Assembly: GCA_905182995.1 (NCBI GenBank)
Contig: CAJJDP010000146.1
Coordinates: 64,758-128,757 of the forward strand
Direction of reading: 5' to 3'
From: Paramecium octaurelia
Taxonomy: Eukaryota > Ciliophora > Oligohymenophorea > Peniculida > Parameciidae
DNA: 64,000 nt
Shown here one piece after another: positions 23,818 to 34,763 of the stretch. The notes under the pieces are model-generated. The model had not been told where the DNA came from. It saw nothing but the letters and a program-made list of their open reading frames with translations, and made no database searches. How positions within the stretch are numbered: the stretch's first letter is position 1; each line of letters begins with the position of its first letter. Position numbers and translations under genes: made by a program.

Positions 23818-24202
23818 GGATAATAATAATAAAAATATTGTTTTAGATTTTAGACAAAATAAAACGGAGACACTAATTACAAATTGGGAAGAGTATATTT
23901 ACTAAGAGTTAAACTGTATCCATAATGATTTAGTCCAATTATAAGTGATTCAGCTGATGTAGAGTTAATTAGTTATTTCTGATCAACTCCTCTTTGTTTA
24001 TGGTTTAAATGTAGCTGAAACAGATCAATACACTAAAGAATTGAATTCAACTGTGAAATCAATATAGAATTCAGAAATTTGTTAGATGTTGATCAATATT
24101 TTCTAGATGGCCATTTCTTTTTTTAGAATTTTTATTACTCATGTGAATTTTAAGCAATTCTTGATTTTATATGTCGAAGTATAATATTTATAGTAAATAT
24201 GA
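23816..24202 (+). CDS. short hypothetical ORF divergent from the coiled-coil gene (128 aa or more)
   Basis: The frame from ATG 23816 is open for 128 ciliate codons to TGA 24200-24202. The sequence starts MDNNNKNIVLDFRQNKTETL, then is helical, ending with a hydrophobic patch (ISFFRIFI). Removing a 28-nt GTA...TAG segment near the end would extend it by a few codons, and a longer splice would add about 30. I could not choose between these. No domain was recognised. Its start codon overlaps that of the minus-strand gene, which is unusual and lowers confidence. Confidence 0.5.
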
Positions 24203-24484
24203 TAAAATATACAAATTTAGGGTACAGAGGATGAAAATAAAAATTACCAGGAAACACTAATGAACAAGTTCTTTTTGTTAGTAATTAGGAATTTAGCAAT
24301 GATATGAAATTTGATTTTAGTTTATGAATTAATTGTTAATTGCAGTTAGAAACAAAACGTTAACATTTCTATAAATGAATTACATAAAGGATGTATTTTG
24401 ATTGTTTAGAAGGAGGGATTTGATTTACTTGGAATGGAGATATCGTGTTTGACTACATTATATATATTTATACATGAATTATAA

Positions 24485-25872
24485 ATGAATTAAAAACGAT
24501 TTCATGAGAGCAATGCAATTCCACTACATCTAACCAATCAAATATCAGAGGGGATTCATGGGCTTGGATACGAGAGAAGCTTCTCATCTGAATCCGAAGG
24601 AGGGGAGTATGCTAGCTTAAAGAAGGAGGATCATATTGGATTTGAGGACGCTAGAGTCACAAAACTATTATTTGAGACTCATCGTTTGATTGAACATGTG
24701 AGATTGCAATTGATATTGGTGATAACAGTGATACTCATCATAGATGTATGAGAATTATTATATAGTTTGATGATTAATATTTCATATAGGATTGGGAGGA
24801 TGATACGTTTTTGTGGTTGGTGTTTGGTTTGAATTGCATTTTGTTACTGCTGACTTTTATGACTTACAACTTGAAATTTAATTACTTTAAGGCCACGTAG
24901 TTGATTCCACTCAACCTTGGCTTTCACAAAAGCGATTTCTTTAATCCCTTTTTATTAGAATTTTTGATATATCTACCGATTCCTAATGTATTTTCAAAAA
25001 GTAAGTTGAGTATTAAATTAGATATTCAGATTGAATTCACCCTGTATCGAGTTGAGGGAGTATTTTACTTTACTTTGAATGACTTGCTATTTTTATGGAC
25101 CTGTTTGAGAAGCATAACTATGATGTTCATGCTCTTGCGATTGAGTCATTTATACAACAGTTAGGTGTATAGATTGTCCCTATATTTTGGATTCAAAGTG
25201 AAATGGAGTTTCACCTTCAAGTCATTGGCAAACGAGAAGCCAGTGCTTGTGATTTCGACTATCTTCACTATCCAAGCATGTTATCTCACATTGGCATTGT
25301 GGATAGTGGAACGTCCGTATATGAGGGAGGAGAATTCCGACACAATGCAATTGTTGAAACACTCCTTTTACGAGACCATGTTGGCATTGATAAGATATTC
25401 TTATGAGGAGTATGAGCCATATACTGTTTATGGGAAAATCGTTCTGACATTCACACAATACTCTGGTTTTGCTACTACTTCGCTGTTGATAGCGGCCATA
25501 GCAAAACGGTTCTACATGCAATCAAATCAATTCAACGCCTACGTGTTACTTGCTAGATTGGAGGCATCCCATGAGATGCTGGTCCTGACCTAGGCGATTG
25601 GCGAATAGTTTTATTACTTAATGAAATACCCCATCAATCCATTTTCAAATGCCAGAGCCAAATAGTGCTTGGCCAATTTGAAGAAGTTCTTTCATAAGAG
25701 AAGGAACTATCAGAGGACTGTCGCCGAATTGACTGAACAACTATTCAATAGAAAGATGAAGGATTTCAAGTAGATCTTGAAGGATTATGAGGATATCTGT
25801 AAATTGATACAAGAATAATAGAAGGAGATTTATTAATGCTATTCTGATTAATAATAATTGTTTTTATTATGA
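24485..25872 (+). CDS. SK-type (Ca2+-activated K+ channel) homologue with altered pore (455 aa)
   Basis: Six hydrophobic segments appear in SK-channel order: VRLQLILVITVILII, FLWLVFGLNCILLLLTFM, a S3/S4-like LRSITMMFMLLRLSHLYNS, VLVISTIFTIQACYLTLALW, a pore-loop region, and VLTFTQYSGFATTSLLIAAI. A C-terminal basic region like the calmodulin-binding part follows (LKKFFHKRRNYQRTVAEL). Where SK channels have SIGYGD, this protein reads RYSYEEYEPYTVYGK, so the GYG filter is missing. It may be a non-conducting subunit, a channel with different selectivity, or another function. One 20-nt intron (24746-24765) is placed; exons give 456 codons. Its TGA (25870-25872) overlaps the next gene's ATG. Confidence 0.8.
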
Positions 25873-26677
25873 TAATATTTTACATATTGTTGACGATATC
25901 GTATGCCTCATTTTCTGGTGATCGGGTAAGCAAGTCAGAGTTTGAGAATCTGCTCAACAGTGAGTAAAATGTAAGCAGACTTTGTAAATGTAGTTATTGC
26001 TTTTGATCATAAAGGATGATCAGATGGTTGCTTTATGGAATCAATTGTATCAATAACATGCCGATTCAATCATGATGGGAGTTGTAGATTGTCGGTAAGC
26101 TGAGGATTTGTGTGCTGAATTGGCTATAGAGCAGACTCCACAATTGCTATTTGTCGATAAGGAGGCTAAGGCATTGATCTATTATGATAGACAATGGAAT
26201 TCAGACTCAATTACAGAATGGTTGGTTGGAGATCATGAACATTCAGAGGAGGATTTTGAAATATACATTCAAGTAGATCAACCAAAAGTCAATGAAGATG
26301 TTTAATGGGTTACTGATGTAGAAGTGGATGAGCACAAGGATAATACTAATAATCATTTGGAATTACAGGATCATATTCATGAAGATCATCATTCAGAGAA
26401 CATTGAAAAAATAAAATATGAAGAATTGCAATAATTAATCTTACTTAATGAGTAACTTTCATATAGAGCTGAGAAATTTAGAAGAGATATCGATTTAGTT
26501 AAGCATCAAGCTACTATGCTCAATACTTCATATATGATTGAATTAAATAGACAAGAAACTTCTATTAATTTCACAATATATCTCTATTCTTCAGGTATGT
26601 TAGCATTCGTTTGTGTTCTTATTGCTTGGAAGAAAATAAATGTTCTTAAAAAGAAGTCATCAATTCTAGTGTAATGA
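25869..26677 (+). CDS. membrane-anchored thioredoxin-fold protein (261 aa)
   Basis: Begins with a signal peptide (MIIFYILLTISYASFSG). Then comes a thioredoxin-like domain: VVDCRQAEDLCAELAIEQTP, LLFVDKEAKALIYYDRQW. A His- and Asp/Glu-rich stretch, a helix and a C-terminal transmembrane segment (LYSSGMLAFVCVLIAW) with a short Lys-rich tail (KKINVLKKKSS) follow. This suits a type I ER or secretory membrane protein of the PDI/TMX kind. No CxxC redox motif is seen in the domain, so it may not be an oxidoreductase. The intron is 25971-25993 (23 nt); exons give 262 codons. The ATG overlaps the preceding stop by ATGA, but the signal peptide argues that this start is real. Confidence 0.82.
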
Positions 26678-26710
26678 TAATTTATATTTTTAATTTATCC
26701 AAAATTCAAT

Positions 26711-29700
26711 ATGAGCGAATAGTACAAATTTCGCATACTTAAAACTACTTAATCCATCCAGCCTAACCAACTAGGATAGCAAACTCAAAGATCTGACTCA
26801 TCCAACGAACGACTCACCAGAATACAGAGAGATTCACTCCCCAACTTAAAGAACTAGTAACAGTACTCCAATATCTCGTACAGATATTCTCAAAAGCATA
26901 AGGCATTGTCTCAAGGAGTATTTCAGTGCTAAATACTTAGACATTTTACGGATCCCCATTGCTGGCACAAACTCAATTAGAAATCATCGACAAGATGAAA
27001 TGCTAACCTCGGAATGATTTCTATGGACAATTGAAAAGTGTAGACCCTTATCAATACCCCACTCGTTTATCTGACCTGTATCTCTCTCCTAAAACACTCA
27101 GAGAGCGTACTTCAATCCATTTATATCCAAGCCACTGTCGAGGTGCATATCCCCACTGAATTAAAAGAACCCCCTTTGCAATTAGGCAATTTCTGCAGTA
27201 ACCTGTCCAAACATAACCCAAGGGACAAACTCCATAGAGGTATTCCTCAAAAGTAACCATATCATTTATGTAGACATGATATTAAATCACTCGCTGTTTG
27301 GGTTGATCTAATGGTTCAATAGATTGTAGAGAAGCACAATGATCAAAAACAGCTAGATTTCTATGAGGAAGTGCAAAACGTTCTCACCTTGTGTTTGAAG
27401 GAACTAATACGACAAATCAGTATCGATTGTATTGAAAGGAGGTGATGTAAATTTGTAAACTTATTTAGTGTTCTACTGGAAAAGATTTGGACTCAATATG
27501 TAGATATCAATTCTTCCGTTATTGATTAGCTTGTTAATGAAAAAAAAGAGAACGAAAAATAAAATCTCAAACAAATCATGAAAACACATTAATTGTATTA
27601 ATAAGAAATTGATAATTTCCAATTAATAATTTCAAATTAAAAAGAAGAATAATTGAAACTTTAAGAAAAATTAACTAAATTAAAGGACAATGGCAAGTAT
27701 CTCAAGAAAACCAACAGAAACCTACAAAACACTGTCAGGCAACTCAAATTCCAACTCAATGATTACACTACCTCAAATAAGTACTTACTAAGTGAGATCG
27801 AAAATCTTAAACAATAAATCCAAGACAATGAAACTGACCTCCACGATTTTCAATAACGATTCCAAACCAATTACAGATCATAATCTCCATAAAACAGTGA
27901 TCACTCTCCCCTTCAATTTCCAAAACCAATAAAAGTGATACAACCAAACATGCATAAAGCCTTCAACACCCAAAATGAGGAATAACTTATAGATGACTTA
28001 AAAAATGACTCAGATATCTCTATATCTATTATTGAAGACATCCTATAAAACTAAGCCACCGATACACATGATCTAAACACAATCATGGACCTCCAAAAAG
28101 AATAATCCATTCAAACTTTTGTATTTAACAATGTCCCTGAGTATAAGTATTGCATCTCTCTTAATCCTAGATCGATCCTCCTGCCAGATTTCAGACATAA
28201 TATAGTTTAAACCGATTTCAGTATGGCCAATGCAGTGGAGAAGGAAACTCAAACTGAACTACCAAGTGAAGTACAAGAGGAAATCAAAAATGAAGAAGAG
28301 CAACTAATACAATTCTAAGATTAATTCATCAAAGCTTAGGAAAATTATAAATAATTTGTTGAAGGGGAACAATTAGATAGCCCGGATTTAAAATAAATGT
28401 CCTCTTTTATTCTCAGTCTAGGCGATATTTCATCTAAGATTAAATAAACAGTTTAGAAATAGAGGGAGTATAGAACTAGTTTATTGCTCGTTAATAGTGC
28501 CTAAAAAGATGAAAATCTTAGAAATGCAAACGAATTATAATCATTAGTAATAATACTGTTAAATAATTTAGAAAAATACAAATGAAAATCTCTAATAGAG
28601 TTTGGAATCTGCAAAAAATGAAATCATAGAATTGGAAGCTCATTTAGAGTTACAGGAAAATGTAAATATCAATTTATATATTTAAGATAAATTCTAAGCT
28701 AGAAAGAAAATACAATAAAATAAAAGACAAAAAATAATAACTAATTGAAAAGACTACCGATTTAATAAATTCGTTGACGAAAACACAGAAATTCACAAAT
28801 ATCATCAAAAAAAAGATACAAGAGAAAAGATCAAGCGTTTTCATCCAGAAAAAATAACCATCCACTCAATCTTAAAGTCAATTGCCTTCGTCCATTGAAA
28901 TATCGTAGTAGTTTTTATCAGCCAACACTCCATAAACTAACCTTGTCGCTTCATCTCCTGGAAGATAATAACCAAGTGGGCACTCAAATAGAAATTAATC
29001 CAAACCTGAAAGTTAAGTTAATAGAACAATTTCACAAGGGGAGTTAGTACAGGAAAATAATGCACCTAAAAAGAAATGGAACATTCAAATTACAAATACT
29101 GATGAATAACAGAAGGAATCTGACAATGAGAGTGACATTTCATAATCTCAAATTTCATTTCAATAAAGCAATTCAATGGCTTAAGATGTATTTAAATCAC
29201 GATGATTATATAGGATGTCTTATCGTAACGTAGCTTTGTATCAAATCGAAGATCTTCTCAGATTTAGTTTTAGGCTAAATCACCTGGAAATCATGTAATG
29301 TCAATTATGTTTATGTAGTAATTAATCCCAAGTAATGGAAATAATAGATCGAGTTTGAAATCAGCCAAGAAGAGTACTCCAATCAGTACTTCCAATACTT
29401 TGAACAATGAGAGTGTAAAAGTGATTTCCGATACTTTAAGAAAGTTTCTGAATGAGGAACTCGATAATAGTGATGCTTCAAGTGTTGAATCATCAATTTC
29501 ATCTAAATTGGAAGCATACTCTAAAAAAAAGTCGGATAGACAGCAAAAGAGAAGAAACATCACATAAACCCAAGCCCCAAGTAATTTAATTGTTGAACAT
29601 TTAAGAATTTCAAAACAGAAATAATGCTGAATCCACAAGTTAACTCAATTTCTAGAGATCTAAATATTTGGTTACTTTTTTGGCTGAGCGTTTTGCTAAA

Positions 29701-30908
29701 AACCCAAAGTTAGCAATGCCTAAAATGCAGAGAATAAATGTGTTAAAATTCATATCGTAATTTTACTGTGATAAGATAAAATAATACTCTAACAAAAATA
29801 CTCCTCTCCATCAGATGTGCTATGAGTATTTTGTAAATACTTATGGATTCAAAAGTATGGCAGAATAAAAATTAACCAATTTCTATCAATCCGTGTATTT
29901 TTATAGGGAGAATTTCAGGATAAACTTATTCGGAAGGTAATTTGTATATAATTGATCAAAGATTTTTGTAATTATTAAGTCCCCTCACTTTGGAAGATTT
30001 AGATATTTATATCCAATCTTTGAGGATCCTGGATGAGAATGAAATAGCTCTTCACATGGCATCAATTGTAAATGAGAAGGGAGTGTTGGTTCAATTGGAT
30101 AAGGCTATAGCATCATTGGATATCCAGCATTAGTGTTTGGGAGCAGATATCAAGGATAAGATTATAAGGGAGATTCGTTAGAATACTTATGAGAGGAAAA
30201 ACAAGGTTTGCGTGGATGTAGATTTCTTTATAAGCAAATTGCTGAATGGATATCATCAACACAAATTGATACATTAGGCACACTTTGAAGAGGTATTTTA
30301 TTCGGCTGATATGGATATGGATGGTATGATTGAGTTTTAGGAGTTTCAAAAATTATATTTGCATTTTGAAATCAATCAAGGGACTACCTCAAATAAGAAG
30401 TTTATCAGAACTCAATTCATGGAAAGATGTGATACAGTTTCAAATGAAAGTGGTGAGAAAGCCATGTCCTTGGATCGTTTTGTGGCTTTCTCTTTGGAGA
30501 ATAATATTTTTTCGGAAGAGAAGTTTTCGGTAAGAGATTAAGAATTTAAGGTAGAAATTTTCAAAAAATGTTGATCCCAATGACCCAATTAAGAATGTGA
30601 ATGATCTGAAGGACAATTGGAGAAGCATATAATCGTTGTTAATGGGCAGAATAAATTTGAGTGATCCCAATGAGGGAGACTATTATCAAAGTATAATTTA
30701 CAAACTTGATTAAGTAAGAATTAATTGTGTATAAATACAGGCTTTGAGTGGTAAGGAGTTGAAAGAAAGTTATTGGATTTCGTATAGGATATTGGATGCA
30801 GACACGAAGGCACTTTATTTGGATAAGGTGGCATCCGATTTAATTCCAGAGGATTTACTATGTATTTAAGAATTGATGGGTGAACTTTTCGATATTGAGA
30901 TTGATTGA
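26711..30908 (+). CDS. large coiled-coil protein with C-terminal EF-hand (1306 aa)
   Basis: Twelve exons joined over eleven miniature introns: 26918-26940, 27107-27131, 27442-27468, 28547-28571, 28662-28686, 29188-29213, 29295-29318, 29581-29605, 29937-29961, 30530-30554 and 30714-30740. The exons sum to 1307 codons, ending TGA 30906-30908. The 24-nt intron at 29295 is in frame either way. The first half is hydrophilic with coiled coils. The middle is S/Q-rich and probably disordered. The last 400 residues are more globular and include one clear EF-hand loop, DMDMDGMIEFQE. It is probably a Ca2+-responsive structural or ciliary protein. No closer family is recognised. Confidence 0.82.
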
Positions 30909-31062
30909 ATTATATATATATTTATTAAATTAATCGCAATAATTTTCTCGTTTTTAAATTTATATTATAATTGGTTCATGTCATAAATCTTTTGATTATT
31001 ATAAAAAGGCCTTAGTTTCTGAATTATTCCAAATTGTATATATTAATATTATTATTTTCCGA

Positions 31063-32610
31063 ATGAGACAAAAATCTCGAACAGTCCACGAAGGAGTGTA
31101 AAATACATTATAAAGCGTCGATTACAATGAGTGCATATACTAATGTATTCTAACAAAGAAGAAATTTATTGGTAAGGGTCCAAGATATATCTACTTATTT
31201 AAGAATCACATCTGTATTGGAAAAGTATGGGTATTATTATATGACAACAGTCTCCCAAGATGTAAATTCCTGAGAGGTAGTTTGTAATCAATACGGACAC
31301 TCGAATTTAGTGGCAATACTCAAAAAACATGTTAAAATCAATAACCTTTTAAGTTGGAAGTCATTCCTACGAATATTTTGGAAGCAACGAATAACTCAGG
31401 GAAATCAAATAAAAGTTTGCTTTGTATGCATTTCAAATGAAAATACAAGATGAATATCAAGCTGAATCAGTTTTGGGCAAGGGTTCTTATGCCACTGTGC
31501 TTGAACTAACCAATCTGTATAATCATCAATAATACGCAGCCAAATGTATAGATTAATAGAAAATAAATGAAAAAAAAAATGGGTATCGTCAATTGATGCA
31601 GGAAGTAGAGACCATGCGAATTCTCTCTGAACACAAGCATTAGAACATACTCCAATTGCATGAATTATATATTGGAAATCAAAACTATTACTTGGTCATG
31701 GAGTTAGCCAAAGGTGGGTCTCTCTTATCGTTAATGAAAAAGAGATCTACCTTATTCAGTAGGAATGACATCAGAATAATCATGAGACAACTGTTAGAAG
31801 GACTGGAATTCATTCACTCATTCAATATCATGCATAGAGATTTGAAACCTGAAAATATTTTGTTCATGTCAAAAGATTTGGAATCTCTCAAGATTGCAGA
31901 CTTTGGATTGGCACAATCATGTGATTAACATCCCTACACTTATCCTAAATGTGGTACTCCTGGGTTTGTGGCTCCAGAGATTCTGGAATAAGATTCAGAG
32001 TTTGCAAGATACTCAACTGTTTGTGATATCTTCAGTGCTGGAGTCATCCTTTATGTTTTGTATTAAATTATGCAAATTTAGATTAGTTGGAGAACCCTTA
32101 TTTGAAAAAAAAGACAGACGAGAATAATTGGAATTAAATAGAAGATGTGAGATTAATTTTCAAAGATTCTCATAGGATTAGTTGGATGATGTGGAAAGAG
32201 ATTTGATGTCCAAAATGTTATCCAAGAATCCACATCATAGATGGAAAGCTACTGAATTACTTAAACATAAGTTCTTTATACAATCTGAAGATTAAATTGA
32301 AAACGAGATTGATTATCCAAAATAGGTCAACATGGCCATGTAATTCATTTATTAAACTTTATAAAGACTTAAAAAGTCAGCAATGCCTACCTTTTCGAAA
32401 AATCCATTCATGCAATCAATTACCAGGGATAAAGCATTAACAACAAGAGATTAAAGTTAAACCCTTGTGGCCAGACCTAAGAACTGCACGTTAATTATGT
32501 AGACAAATCTTCATTTTGATAAATCATCTTAAGAGCAGATTATTCCACTTGAAAAACTTACCAATTTTATTGGATCTTTTAATTTAATTAAGGATGAAAT
32601 AAATTAATGA
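31063..32610 (+). CDS. protein kinase, CAMK-like, with PH-like N-terminus (499 aa)
   Basis: The kinase domain from about residue 130 shows all core motifs: glycine loop [10 protein letters not shown], lysine in [21 protein letters not shown] and a GFVAPEIL motif. It is a Ser/Thr kinase, likely active. The first 125 residues, with [13 protein letters not shown] and a regular strand pattern ending in a helix, suggest a PH domain, an arrangement common in ciliate CAMK-type kinases. Introns are 31225-31250 (26 nt) and 32060-32081 (22 nt, inside the C-lobe); exons give 500 codons. No EF-hands are seen, so it is not a complete CDPK. Substrate unknown. Confidence 0.9.
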
Positions 32611-32802
32611 ATTTCTATTCTGTTATTTTATACAATATAGTTGCATAATAAAATAATTCTACTTTTTGTACTTCAGATGTTCTTAATTACTATGTATTTA
32701 TTATCATGATTAAGATCTTGTTATTATCTATTCTTAATTTAACTCAAACATTTTGACTTTTATAAATGATAATATTCATCATATAAATATAATACAATTC
32801 AA

Positions 32803-34758
32803 TCATTATCTATTTGCTTGAGATTTCTATTTAAGTTTTTCTAATTTCTATTTAGCCAATCGAGCAATTCTCCTTCTTTTTAACAACAAATCTGCCACTG
32901 TCATTTCATTGTCCTTCTCTAAGGTCTTCTTCTCCTTAGCATAGGCTATATCTCTTAAGACCAATCTTATTGGAACTCCAGATATATCAAACTCTTCACT
33001 TAACTTCTTCCTCAAAAACTTTAAATAACTAGCTAATATGTAATGATCAATCCATACTTTTGAACAAAGAACCTTAATTAATGAACAAAGCAAAAGTGGG
33101 TGGTCTCACTTTGATTTAAGCGATGAATCTAATTTTTAATTTATCACCGTCTTCAGAAGGCAAACTTTAAATCTTCTTAAATTTATTGAGCCAATCATTC
33201 AAAAGTCCGGTGGAAACCTAAAAGGAAAGATAGAAAACAATAGAGTACTCTAGTATTCCATTTGTCATAAACCTAAATAACTTAATCCATCAAAAGATCG
33301 ATGTTGATTTTCTTCTCTGCGCTTATTGTGATCAATTTGCAATTTGGTACTTCTCCAAGATTCCTCTCCAATTAACCCTTCAAATATTTAACTATTTTGG
33401 CCTTGTAATCATTATCAACCATATCCCATTTATTGACAGCTATAATTAATCCTCTGCCTTGTTTGACAATCTCCTAGGCAAGTTCTAAGTCCACTTCTCT
33501 AAATGCTCCTAATGAATCAATTAATAGAACGACAACATTGGAAAATCTCAAAGTGGATCTTGTTTTCGCTATGATCTACAAGTCCAAGTCAGTCTAAATC
33601 TTTGGCTTAGGTTCAATCCCAGCAGTGTCAACTAATTAGATCTTTTAACCTTTGTAAACCCAATATGTGGATATAGGATCTCTGGTAGTTCCTGGAGTTG
33701 GATCAGCAATGACTCTGTCCTCTAGAATAATGGATGACATTACCTCCTAATAAGGTATTGACGAGACTAGACTTCCCAACATTTTGCCTTCCCATGATGG
33801 AAAGCATGATGGGATTTCGTAATTGCAGATTTTCCTTTGAGACTCCTTGCTTTTCTTGAATAGGGGATTTAGTATAGATAGGATTAGCAATATTTTCATC
33901 ATCAAGATCGCTATTGTCCTCAGGGTTTGGATTGGCTAAATCAAATTCTCTTTCCTAATTGTTAAAAATAAAGAATAATACCCAAATTTTCATGTCAAAC
34001 TCAATTTCTTATTGTTTGATGACTTCTTCCATTTCTTATCTGCATTTATCTTTAATTTCCTTGTATTTTTCCTTTCTTTTCTGCTTCCTTTCCGAATATT
34101 CCTCGTGTGCAGCTTGGGGTATGTTTTCAGAGATTTTAGTAAGAAGATCTTAGAATCCTGTTCCATCAACAGCAGAGACATAAATGGGATTGCCAAGTCC
34201 CAATCGTTTAAGTTATGCATCTATGTCAGTCTCAAAAATGGAATCATTTTCACATTTATTTGCTACCAATATAGCTTTTTTGAGATTGGTCCTGATTTCC
34301 AATTCCTTCAATTCATTGACTAATTTGGGATCAGGATTGGTTAGTTAGAGTGTTTTTTTAAGCCATCTGGCAATTTAATGGTCGATATTGGTTAAACCAG
34401 CTTTGGCATCCACAACAAATAAGGCGATGTCAGAATACTCAATTGCATTGATGGTCTGCATCAGCATCTTCTATTGTAATGGATTTAGAATCTTCTTCAG
34501 AGCTACGTTCTCAATTCCTGCAGTATCAACAAATCTAATGGGAAGTGGGAAGATTTCAGATATAGCCTCAAATAATATTTTTGATTATTTTACTTCTTTT
34601 CTATCCCTCGTAATGTTCTTTTGATTCGACGTGATGGCCACATTCTCTCCTGTTTACAATTTATTGAAGAGTGAGGATTTACCAACGGAAGATCTGCCTA
34701 TCAATGAAATTGTAAGTAGAGGAGTTGAAGAAAATTTGTATAAAATTTTTGTAAACAT
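32803..34758 (-). CDS. Der/EngA-type GTPase with two G domains (616 aa)
   Basis: Two tandem Era-like GTPase domains: the first with P-loop GRSSVGKSS, DTAGI and NKCE; the second with GRQNVGKSS, DTAGI and NKWD. A KH-like C-terminal domain follows, with PPTFALFINQ and SYLKFLRKKLSEEF. In bacteria Der matures the large ribosomal subunit. A eukaryotic copy with an N-terminus like MFTKILYKFSS suggests a mitochondrial role. The linker between the G domains is long, acidic/basic and coiled (RKQKRKEKYKEIKDK). Introns: 33955-33981, 33722-33743, 33218-33248 and 33033-33057; exons give 617 codons. The 25-nt intron at 33033 removes an apparent frameshift. The start lies 5 bp from the start of the divergent neighbour. 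Confidence 0.9.
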
Positions 34759-34763
34759 TAATA

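Noticed and set aside
27051-27260. Minus-strand ORF within the EF-hand gene
   Set aside because: It is antisense to well-supported exons of the 26711-30908 gene.
32848-33093. Apparent +1 frameshift in the C-terminal part of the Der gene
   Set aside because: Removing a 25-nt GT-AG intron at 33033-33057 restores the frame and gives a good family match, so no frameshift or recoding is needed.
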